A stretch of 64,000 bases of DNA from Furfurilactobacillus rossiae DSM 15814. GTDB lineage: Bacteria; Bacillota; Bacilli; Lactobacillales; Lactobacillaceae. Below the pieces are notes generated by a model. That model did not search any database and was not told where the DNA came from. It saw only the letters and a list, made by a program, of their open reading frames with translations. The first letter of the stretch is position 1; each line of letters opens with the position of its first letter. Positions 35,230 through 46,300 of this stretch are shown one piece after another. The translations under genes and the position numbers were made by a program. The stretch spans positions 44,967-108,966 of the forward strand of contig NZ_AUAW01000010.1 in the NCBI RefSeq assembly GCF_000428925.1. Direction: 5' to 3'.

Positions 35230-37200
35230 CTATCCTACTTTAGGAATATAAATCCGTGTCTTAACCTTCTTTTCCTTCGGCTTTGGCGCTACCATGCCTG
35301 TTGGATCGACAACCTGAATGTGCATGTCACGATTCAGGCGTTTGAGCAACGATTGGTGAACCTGCTCGTTACTGACCAACACATTATTGATTGGTGAGTC
35401 ATCTGCGATGATTGCTTCTATAAGTGATACATCGGCAGTGGAACTGATCAGTGGTACCAATTCAAATTTACGAGCGCAGTCATTCAGCAATTGTTTAAAG
35501 AATGGTGCTTCAGTGCCGATGATCAAAGAATCTTGACTCCGTGTCAAAGCGTGTGAGATCAGCCACCATTCGTAGAAGGACGCTTCAGTATCAAAGGCGT
35601 GTTCGACAATTTTGGCATCCTCTGTGGACTGAACCACCACATGATCTGGGAAGTAGACCTTTTCCAACGCAACACTGTGGTCGGGTCGGTAGTAAATTTC
35701 CGAAGCAGCTTTAGTTGCGTCGTGCGGATCGGCGTACTGAGTAGCCAACAAAACATTTTGTGCGTCATAAATTGCCATCTTATAAAGTTGCTTATCTTGA
35801 TAATACATAACACTCGATAATGACTGATCGGTACGATACTGCAGTGTGACCACTTGAGAACCGGTTTTAGACTTGATTTTTTCCGGCTGTTCGCGCGTTC
35901 CTTCTTCCACCTGCCACTCTTGCGCTTGATCCAGTGGCAAGACAACGTCCGTTTGATGGGCCTGATGGCGACCATCATGTTGCATAGCTAAGTATGGATT
36001 TATCAAATCGTGTGCATGTCGCAAAATTCCCTGACTTTGATAAGTGGCCCAAATTGAACCTAACTCACGGTTGAAATCAGTCGTCAGGATATCATATTTT
36101 GTACGCGTATTATCGAAGAGCTGGTCGATGCGTTGCAAACTGAATTCGCCATTAAGCTGGCCTAGTGGTAACAACGTATTAGAATACAGAACATAATGAC
36201 GTTTGGGATCAAAGTTATACGTATCAATAACCTTAGTAGAGTTGAAGTAAAACTTCATTCGGTCTGCCAGCTCATCAAAACTCTGACTCAAAACATTCTT
36301 TTGTGAGCGTAGTTCGCCAAGCTTTTCATCGTCCTTAGACAATTGCTTGTGTTTATCTGACAACTGGGTCGTCAACACTTCAACCTGATGTTTAAGATTA
36401 ATAATCTGTTGATTGTCAGCGTCCTGCTGCGCTGCTAATTGAATCTGATGGTGAAGTTTATCAATTGTGGCTTGCTCCTGAGCAGCACTCGTGTTTAAAC
36501 CACTCAAAGTCAGCTTGAGATCGTGGTCTTGTGCATTAATTGCAGTAATCTGTTGCCGTTTGTCATTAATGACAGACATCATGTCCGTCAAGTTTGACTG
36601 CGTGTTAATCGCGCCAATCAATGCGTGTTCTTGGTCACTCAATGACTGCCGTTCTTTTTTAACCGTGGCAAGCTGTGCCTGTAGCATCCGCAATGTCCGA
36701 TCATGCTTCTCACAAGACTGCTGCAGTTCCTGACGATGTGCATCATTTTGCTTGATCTGTGCCAACAAGGCCGTTCGTTTTGCCTGTAATTTCCCAAACA
36801 TCTCAAAATGATCCTTGCGCTGTTCGCTGGCAACTTCATATAAACGATTAACACGACGGGATTGTGACCGTAACAAGTCCTTTTCAGTCAACAGCTTGGA
36901 GCGCAAGTGACCACGCGCAGTCCCATATTGTTCATTCAGCTGATCCACTTGTTGTTCAAGTTGTTGCCGTTCTTCAATCGCAACTTCCAATGATCGTGCA
37001 TCATCGCGGTTAATTTCATCGGTCACAACATCCTGTTTGTCATCTTGACCATCGCGGAGCTGGGCCGTTGTGTGGATCACCGTCTTTGTTGCCGCAACAG
37101 ACTGTTGGCTTGCCGCTGAATTGGAAACCTTCGTTTTAGAAGGCAATACATGGCGATGTGCTGACGCCGTAGTTTGTCTTTTCCCACCAAACAACTTCAT
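35230..37200 (-). CDS. Coiled-coil protein with GtfB/Asp1-like C-terminal domain (copy 2)
   Basis: 656 residues, paralogous over its whole length to the protein at 22678-24624. It has the same MKLFGGK start, a basic linker, a long coiled coil (~65-310) and a C-terminal domain with YDILTTDFNRELGSIWATYQ, YKMAIYDAQNVLLATQYADP, EIYYRPDHSVALEKVYFPDHVV, SLIIGTEAPFFKQLL and the shared ending KTRIYIPKVG. It follows giant adhesin 2 after 195 bp with a hairpin like that of copy 1. RBS GGGGGTAGGG. One such protein per adhesin suggests a cognate chaperone or glycosylation/export adaptor. No enzymatic residues can be claimed. Confidence 0.72.
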   Translation of the reverse strand: MKLFGGKRQTTASAHRHVLPSKTKVSNSAASQQSVAATKTVIHTTAQLRDGQDDKQDVVTDEINRDDARSLEVAIEERQQLEQQVDQLNEQYGTARGHLRSKLLTEKDLLRSQSRRVNRLYEVASEQRKDHFEMFGKLQAKRTALLAQIKQNDAHRQELQQSCEKHDRTLRMLQAQLATVKKERQSLSDQEHALIGAINTQSNLTDMMSVINDKRQQITAINAQDHDLKLTLSGLNTSAAQEQATIDKLHHQIQLAAQQDADNQQIINLKHQVEVLTTQLSDKHKQLSKDDEKLGELRSQKNVLSQSFDELADRMKFYFNSTKVIDTYNFDPKRHYVLYSNTLLPLGQLNGEFSLQRIDQLFDNTRTKYDILTTDFNRELGSIWATYQSQGILRHAHDLINPYLAMQHDGRHQAHQTDVVLPLDQAQEWQVEEGTREQPEKIKSKTGSQVVTLQYRTDQSLSSVMYYQDKQLYKMAIYDAQNVLLATQYADPHDATKAASEIYYRPDHSVALEKVYFPDHVVVQSTEDAKIVEHAFDTEASFYEWWLISHALTRSQDSLIIGTEAPFFKQLLNDCARKFELVPLISSTADVSLIEAIIADDSPINNVLVSNEQVHQSLLKRLNRDMHIQVVDPTGMVAPKPKEKKVKTRIYIPKVG

Positions 37201-37298
37201 GAAACCCTACCCCCAGTCTATCTTTTAAAAGTCCATCTCGTTGTTTTGTTAAAAAGCTGTTATTTAACTTACTCTTAGTTAATCTTCGATGAGTATTG

Positions 37299-37366
37299 CG
37301 TCATCTATTCAAGGGACTTTCAACAGAAAATCCCCTCAATAGGTGACGGGAAACATTTGTGCTTCC
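37299..37366 (-). terminator. Structured intergenic hairpin between adhesin 2 and coiled-coil gene
   Basis: CGTCATCTATT (37299-37309) pairs with AATAGGTGACG (37338-37348) around an inner GGGACTTT/AAAATCCCC stem, followed by a GGGAA/TTCCC hairpin. Position and shape match 24752-24820; one C-G pair there is a T-A pair here. Confidence 0.65.
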
Positions 37367-37395
37367 CATCATCTAATTCATTCGGGCCGACTGTT

Positions 37396-40300
37396 CTAAT
37401 GACGTTTGTCAGTCGCATGTTCTAATGCTTCGTGCTTGCGCCGCTTAGCCATATACATTGCTGATCCGGCCGTCAAACCTGCCACACCAAGTAATCCCAT
37501 GACTCCTGCAGTGTCCGTGTCTTCACCAGTATCGGGCAAAATACCATCTGTAGCTGCTTTCGTTGCCGGCGTTTCACCCTTCATACCAGTCGTAACAGTC
37601 GACGCCGATCCGCTGTTCAAACGGACTGTTGACGTCATCGGCGATCCAACTATTGTGTTCGCAAGCGGTTGGGCCTCGGCATTGCTGTTTCCGCTAACCG
37701 TTGTGTTCGTTGACAAACCACCAATTGTTGGAACGACGGTCGGTGATGGTGCAACGGGTGTGCCCATATTAGTCCCTTGGTGGGCGCCCACCGTTACACT
37801 GGGTTCCACACTGGCCACATTCGGCTGAGGTGCGTTGGAACTAGCTTCACTTGTTGCTGAATTGTTCGAAGGACGGGCCTCGGTCACAGCATTTGAGATT
37901 GCATTGGCCGTTGAACCGACAGTGCTAGTTGGTGCGCTAGAGCCGCCGGTTGTCGACGTTGAACCAGTGCTGTTAGAACCAGTGCCAGTTGATCCAGGAA
38001 CACCAGTATTGTTCGAACCAGAACCAGTATTGCTTGTTGAACTAGTTGAACCAGCGCCTGCTGAATTGCCAGGAGTTGCGTTGGAGCCCGCATTGGTTGA
38101 ACCGGTCGAATTACCGTTGTCGCTGTCGGACGCACTACTACTTGTTGGCGTGGTGTTATCGTAGTAGTCTTTCTTGCCAACCTCGACGCCAACAGCATCA
38201 ACGAGTTCTCTAAATAATGAAACCGTGCCATCCGGATTGATCTTTGTACCAGTACTACCTTGAGTTGGTCCTGCGACTATCATGGTACCGTCAGAATCAA
38301 CCGTAATCGGCGTGGTACCAACAGTTGCGCTGCCACCTGTTGACGGAATCGTGGCGCTTCCGGTAACTTTGCCGTCCTTATCAGTAGTCGTCGCGGTTGT
38401 CGTCCCATCGGCATTTCTCTTCAAGGTAACCGTTGATCCATCACTACCCTTGAGGGTTGCATCAGTTACAGCCTTCGTTGTTGGATCCGTCGTCACGCTA
38501 ACCGTACTGCCGTCAGGATTCTTCTGCACCGTAGTTTTTGGCTGCGTGTTGTCGTAGAAATCATCCTTGGTGACAAACGTTGATACGGGATCAACCATGC
38601 TTCTGAACAGTGCGATTGTGCCGTCAGGATTTACCCGGGTCGTCACACCGTTTGGCTTTGTGGCATGATCCACCATCGTTCCGTCCGAGCCAACGCTAAC
38701 AGGTACATTACCGACTGTGGCATCCCCACCATTCGCAGGAATCGTCTTGGTATCAGTGACTTTGCCATTTTTATCGGTAGCCGTTACTGTTGTTGTCCCA
38801 TCAGGATTCTTAGCAAACGTTGTCTTGGAACCATCGGTCGCGCCAAACGTTGCCCCCGTGACCTTCTTACTTGGATCACGGTCGACAATGGTGTAACTGC
38901 CATCAGGGTTAAATTGCTTGTCAGAGGTGCTGCCATCTGAGTTCGTTGTTAACTCTTCGGTAACGTTGCCGTTTGGTCCCTTCGTTGTTTGAACAGTGCC
39001 TTTACCGTCTGTTGTCGGTGTGGTGATCGTCTGCTTACCAGTCGTAGGATCAGTCGTCGTGGACGAAATCAAATTGCCAGCTGGATCCTTCTTGACCACG
39101 GTTGTCGTTCCATCACTATTTGGCGTCGTCATCGTTGTGTCACCATGAGGATCCGTAACCGTCGACGAAATTGGCTTACCCGTTGGATCAGTGGTGGTAG
39201 ATGTTGAACCGCCATCTGATGTTGGTTCCGTCGTCGTATTGGAAATCGGCTTACCATCAGAACCAGTAGTTTGACTCGTCGTGCCACCGTCACTTGTTGG
39301 CGTGGTAACTGTCGTTTCACCAGTCTTTGGATCCGTCGTCGTAGTCTTGATTGGCTTGCCACTTGGATCTTCGATCACGTCTTTGATGACGTTGCCCTGT
39401 GGATCCTTCGTCACAATTTCTTGACCGCCATCTGATGTCGGTGTGGTCGTGATGGTGTTGCCAGTCTTTGGATCGGTTACCACCGTCTTAATTGGCTTGC
39501 CACTTGGATCCTCAGTAACCGTCTTAATCACGTTACCTTGTGGATCCTTCGTGACAATCTGTTTGCCACCATCCGATGTTGGCGTGGTGATATCTGTGTT
39601 GGCAGGATTATCCTTATTCGGCGTCGTCGTGGTTGTATTACCAGTAACCGGATCCGTTTTGCTATCAGAAATCACTTTTCCGTTAGCATCCGTGATAGTC
39701 GTGCTGATGACCTTGCCGGTGCCGTCTGTGACAACCGTCTTACTACCACCGTCACTCGTTGGCGTAACGGTGGTGGTGTCACTGGTCTTCGGATCCATGG
39801 TTTCCGTCTTAACGACATTGCCATTTGGATCACGTGTAACCCGTTTGATTACGTTACCATCAGCATCCGTCATTTCGGTGACTGTGCCACCATCAGAAGT
39901 CGTTGTGGTCGTGACCTTTTGCTTAGGATTCGTTGGGTCCGTGACCTGGTGACTGATGATCTGACCATCAGAGCCAGTTGTTTGCGTAATGTGCTGACCG
40001 TCAGAGCCGGTCGTTTCGTGGGTAACATCACCTGTTGTCGGATCAGTCGTCGTCTTGTCAATTTGTTTGCCATCCTTATCGGTAATGGTCGTCGAAATTG
40101 TGCTGCCATTTGGATCAGTGACAACTGTCTTAGCCCCACCATCACTCGTTGGCGTAACAGTTGTGGTATCACCAGTCTTTGGATTCGTGGTCGTCGTCGA
40201 AATAGTCTTGCCACTTGGATCTTTGACGACTGTTTGCTCGCCACCGTCACTCGTTGGCGTTGTGGTAGCCGTATTGCCAGTCTTGGGATCCGTGGTCGTG

Positions 40301-43300
40301 GACGAACTCAGATTGCCAGTTGAGTCCTTGGTCGTTTCAGAAATCGTCTTACCACTGGCATCCGTTACGACTGTGTGAGTGCCACCGTCGCTAGTTGGCG
40401 TCGTCGTGCTGGTATCACCGGTTGTTGGATCCGTCATGATTTCATTAGTCGTCTTGCCAGTTGAATCCTTGGTAACATCGGAGATCACCTTACCGTTTGG
40501 ATCGGTAACCACTGTATGAGTACCGCCATTCGTTGTTGGAGTGGTAGTCGTGGTGTTGCCAGTCTTTGGATCAACGGTACTCTTTGAAACTGGCTTGTCA
40601 TCCGCATCCGTAATCGTGGTGCTGATCACTTTGCCATTTGGATCAGTGACAACTGTCTTCTGACCACCATCGCTCGTTGGCGTCGTGGTGGTCGTGTCGC
40701 CAGTCGTCGGATCAACAGTGCTAGTCGAAACTGGTTTGTCACTCGCATCTGTAATTGTGGTGCTGATCACTTTGCCGTTTGGATCGGTAACCACCGTCTT
40801 CTGACCGCCATCACTCGTTGGCGTAACCGTCGTGGTGTCATGAGTCGTCGGATTAGTAGTGCTCGTTTCAATCGTCTTCCCGGCCGCTGTCTTCTTAACG
40901 GTCTGACTGCCACCATCGCTGGTTGGCGTAGTCGTCGTGGTGTTGCCGCCAAACGGATCTTTAGTCTGGGTGGACGTTGTTGCACCGCTCTTGTCTTGGG
41001 TAACGGTAGTAACAGAACCATCATCATTAGGTGTCGTGGTTATCTTTGAACCATCGCTATTGGTAACAACGGTTTGCGTGACGTTACCTGTAGGATTCTT
41101 CTTTGTTTCTGTGGAAGAACCATCTGAACCATACTTAACGTCATCCGTTGAACCATCTGGTTTGGTGGTTAACGTGTCAATAACTTTGCCATTTTTATCC
41201 TTCGTTGTGGTTGTCGTTGAGCCATCAGCGTTCTTTACAGTAGTTGTCTCACTGCCGTCACTATTTTCAACAGTGCCTGCACCAGGTGTCATATTAGTGT
41301 AACTGGTGTGCGCAGTCGTGTAATCAGTCGCAGCCTTATCAACATTAGCTTTAGCTGCTTGCAAGTTAGCGTCAGCATCTTTAGCCGCTTGTGCGGCAGC
41401 CGCTGCGTTCGTTTTGTCTGCATCCGTAGCATCAGCGCCACTGGCTGCGTCTGTTAACGCCTTTGCCTCAGCGGTTGCTGTGCTTGAAGCGGCACTAGCT
41501 GCATTGTACTGGGCGGTTGCCTTGGTGTTATCCACGCTAGCGGCTGATAAAGCGTCACTAGCGGCATCTTGATTGCCCTTAGTAATCTCTGCATTTGCAG
41601 TCTTCAATTGCGCCGCGGCATCACTAGCCGCTGCACTGGCCGCAGCCGTGGCAACATTGGCTTTAGCTGCATCATAAGTTGCTTGAGCCGCCTTAGCAGC
41701 GTTTGTCGCTGTCTGTGCAGCCTTAGTAGCATCCGTAGCCTTCTGCATTGCTGCAGCAGCAGCTTCACTGGCTGACGTTGCCAGCGACTTAGCGGCATCT
41801 GTACCGGCCTTAGTAGCCGCGACGGCTGCATCGCTGGCTGCGGCACTAGCTACTGTTGCTTCACTGGTTGCTTTTGCAGCATTGCTTGTTGCTTGTGAAG
41901 CCAAGTTGGCTGCACTGGCAACATTAACAGCATCACTAATCAACGCGTCTGTGGCATCAGAACCAGCTTTAGTCAAGGTTGCAACATCCGCAGCATCACT
42001 ATTAGCAGCTATTGCCGCATTATTGGCATCAACCGCGTTACTGTCTGCTGTCGTTGCGTCACTGGTGGCGTTTGATGCAGCCGTGGTCGCCTTAGTTGTC
42101 GCATCACTGGTAGCCGGATCAGCTTTCGTCCCGGCGTCCGTCATTGCTTCGGCAACCTTGCGTGTAGCCTGAACAGCGGTTTGAATAGCCGCCAGATTCT
42201 TCTGCGCAGCTGTAGCAGCGTCACTAGCTGCCTGGTAAACATTCTCGGCATTCGTGGCGGCGGTCCTGTCATTATCAGTCGCCGTTGGCAATGCAGCAGC
42301 TGTGCTTGTTGCATCAGCTTCTGATTGGGCGACTTTCAAGGCATCACTAGCCTGTCCCAATGCTTTGGTAGCTTGGGCGACATCTGTATCTGCCGTAGTT
42401 AATGCTGCCAAAGCCGCGGTTTTATCACCTTGGGTAATGGCATCACTAGCCGCGGAATTTTGCTTCTGAGCATCTTTGATTGCTGTGTTAGCCGTTGATG
42501 TTGCAATGTTTGCCCGAGCTGCGTCATAAGCAGCGGTCGCTGCAACCACAGCATTCGCAACACTATTTGCAGCAACTTTGGCTGCTGCTGCGTTATCAAC
42601 TGCTTTCTTCGCTGCCGTAGCAGCATCGTTGGCCAATGCCTTAGCTTCAGGCGTATTCGCAGCAACAGCGGCCGATGTAGCTTGAGCAGCAGCTGCTGAG
42701 GCGGCGTTAGCTTCGGCGGTCGCCCGCTGAGCGTTTAATGCGGCCTGTGAAGCCAACCCTTGGGCAGTTGTGTAATTGATTGCCGCCTGAATCAAATCAG
42801 TGGTTCCATCAGAGCCTTGAGCAGCTAACGCAGCGGCTTGTGAAGCAGCTGACGTAGCAAGGTCAGCATTTTGAGCAGCCGCGCTGGCATTGGCCGTCGC
42901 ATTTTCGGCATCTGAATTAGCAGTTGTTGCGTTTGATGTTGCCTCACCAGCTGCCGTCCCCGTCGTTTGAGAGGCACTCATAAACTGCAGACCATTAATT
43001 GCATCAAGCAATGCATTAGTGGCATCGGTTATTTGTGCTGCCGTTAAGGTATCAGCCGGTTTAGCATCCAACAGTGTCGCCGCTGTCAATGCAGCCTGCA
43101 TGTTGCTCCATGTTGTCGGCGTGTACTTTTGTGCCTCAGTAGCCGCGGGAGCAGACTTGATGGATGCTTCCAGTCCGTTCTTCGACTTAGTGATTTGCGT
43201 AATGGCCGCATCCAAATTCTTGACGGCATCGTTAACGGCATCCTGGGTAGCCGCCTTATCATTATTAACGGTTATCGCGGCTGTCATCTGTTTGTTCAAG

Positions 43301-46300
43301 TTAGCCCAGTCATCCTTAGTTGCAGTGGCGTATGCAGGATCAGCCACGCTACCTTGAACGGTGGTGCCATCAGAAATGGCAGCGTTTAAAACATCTTTAT
43401 TAGCTAATACATAAATGGAATCAGAAACATTGGTATCTAAATCAGTCAGTTGAACCCCTGTCGGCTGTACTGCGTTTGTGCCGGACACAATACCCTGTAA
43501 CACATGTGCAGTCGCTTGAACATACTTGCCGGCGGTCAACGGCGTGCCAACAGTACTCGTCCATGAGCCATCCTTTTCAACTTGGGTGTTATTAGAGGCA
43601 TTTACTGAGCCATCCGGGTTGTAAACCGTAACCGTAACGGTGTAAACATTCATGTCGTCTGGGGAAACTTTCTTGTTTACTGCATCAGAGGCAGTCACTG
43701 AAGATGCTACCAGGCTTGAAATCGTCCCAGTAATCTTGGATGAGCCAACCTTAACAGTGTCAGAATCAACGTAAACAAATGGAGTCTGAGCAGACGGTAC
43801 ACTGGCAATTGCGTAGCCCATCGTACCTTGTGAAATAGCACCACTAATTGTGTTCACCCGTTGGATGTAGGCCGTCACAATATCGCCCGTTTGCACAGTG
43901 ACACCACTCATTGTCGTGCCATCGTGACGACCAAAGCTAGCTGTGTAATTGCCATTGCTATCAATGTTGCCGACAGCTGTGGCAACTACTTGGTAAGCTG
44001 TGGACTTAGTGCCATCAGAGTTGGTAATCGTAACTTTCTTTGTGTCATTAAAGACAACCTGATAGGTATCGCCAGGGTCATCCGTTGTGTGATCAACCGC
44101 CACGTTACCGGTGATGGTGTTGGTTCCTTGGACAATGTCTGATGAAACATTGCTTGTCTTAAACTGCGGTACCGCCTGTTGAACCAACTTTTCCGGAGCC
44201 TCACTATCAGTTGAGGTCAGCCCAACCATGGCAATACCACCGTCTGAGCGATTTTTAACAGCTGGATCAGGTGCGGTAATGGCATCGCTGGAGTAATTCA
44301 AACCGGCGTCCGGCGGCGTTACCTCATCTGGAACCGTACTACTGTAGTGATTAGCCAAAATAGTAGATTTACCGATTTGTGAGATGCTTGGCAACCCGTT
44401 AATGTGGGACTCAACAATGACTTCGTTTGACGCTTGATCGCCAGTGGTTCTAGCAAGCCACTGGTGGGAATCTTTAGCCCAATTAGAAATCCCGATTCTA
44501 AACCAGAACTGGTCGTTATTATAAGTCCCTGTTTTGGCCGATTTCCCGGTAATAATAGTTAAAACAGGTCGTCCTTGAGCGTCGAAACTCAGTGATAATT
44601 TAAAGTCGGAAACGGAACCAGCGGTAGATGAAATTACGTGTGTCTTAGCCAACGCGTCGGTTAATGAAATTGCCTTACTTGGATCAACATTGCCAAAAGT
44701 TAACCCAGTCCCTGTATCCGTCGGTATAAGACCATTGCTGACTTCAATGTTGTAAGCCAGCTGCGTATAATCTTGCCAATTTGATGTTTTGAAGAATGGT
44801 GTCAAACTTGCCGGCAACGTGATTTTAGTGATCATTGTCCCATTGCCATCATTAGTTTTGTTAAAAGATCCGGCTGCACCAAAACTAATATCATGACCAG
44901 TGTTCGTTGTACTTACCGTATCCCATGAACCGATGCCAAGTGTCATCGTTCCTGAAGTTTTTTGAATATTAACAACTGCAGCTGTTTGATCAGCATCTAC
45001 CGTTTTTAGCAGGTTGTTAAAGTAGAAAGGCAAATCGCTAACTGCTTGTTGTAACTTTTTGGTGTCCAAACTGCCGGTGTTCATCAAGTTCAATGCGTTA
45101 TCCAAAATTGATTTATAAATTCCGTATGTTTCATTTGTGTACAGGGATGGATCGACCGCTCCTTCACTAGTAATAATCTGCCCAAGTGCGGCACGTGCTG
45201 AAGCCGCGGCACTATCATTCGCAATGGTACCCCAAATAGCCGTCTGTAAATTCGACGTGTCCGTTCTAACCGAGGCAGACGATGGTTCATCATACAAATC
45301 AGCAACGGCATTCGAACGCGCATCAACCAAATTGCCATATGTCTTGCCATCAAAATTAGCAGGATTAAGCAGCTTGGAATCACTAATCATCTTGTTTAGG
45401 TCAGCCCAATCAGTGTTGGCAACCGTTGATAACTGGTTAACAGCATTTTGAATTACAGTCGTTGCGTTAACCAATTCGTCAGTCGTGGTAGTCTTCAATG
45501 GTGCGCCCGTTGAATCAAGTAATGCCTGTGCTGCTTGAACCGCTACATTCAAGTTATAGGTACTATCTGTACTGTAAGCGCCACCATTATTTTCAGCCAG
45601 TAGCTGTTGCGCACCGGTAATCGTGGTGTTCAGCTCATCTTGAGCAGCTTTTTCACTAACTAATTGTTGGGTTGCTTGTTTCAAATTAAAAATCGCATTG
45701 CTTAGCTGATCCTGAGTGGCAGCATTGTTATTCATGACGGCCCGTGCGTATACATAAGCACTCGTAAATGAATCCCAGCTGGCCTTGGTATAGGCATTGT
45801 AGGCGTAGTTTGTAGCCGTTGCGTCAGAAGACTGGAAGTTCATGTACGTGGATTTGGCAGTGTTCAATTGATCCTGCAAGTTTTTCAATGAACCGGCTGG
45901 AATCAGCGCTGATTGAGCGGCGTTTAAGGCTGTTAAAGCATCTTGAATGTCTTGAGCTGAACTAGTTGCTGTCAACTTTTGGGCAACTGCTTGGGCCTTC
46001 TTCAAATTCTGAATCGAAGCAATCGTAAACGTTCCGGCATTATCGATGGCTGTTGCCGCACTGCCGAGTGAGCTTGTTAACTTACCAAACAAAACATCAG
46101 CTTTGTTTAATTCAAGGTTGGCTGTGGCATCGTTAAGTTTTTTGCTCAATACAGCCAAGGTATTGGCAGTCGTGGCGTTGTCCGAAGCAGCATTTTGCGC
46201 TGCTGATAAAGCATCTTGATAAGCTTGCCAAGCAGCGATGGTGTACTGCGAAGCATCACTAACCGGATAATGCGTTTGATCAGCTGCAATCAGTGCATTA

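Noticed and set aside
39010..41290. Regular short repeats suggesting a CRISPR array
   Set aside because: The repeats are in frame inside a long coding sequence, are degenerate and have no unique spacers; no cas gene is in the window.
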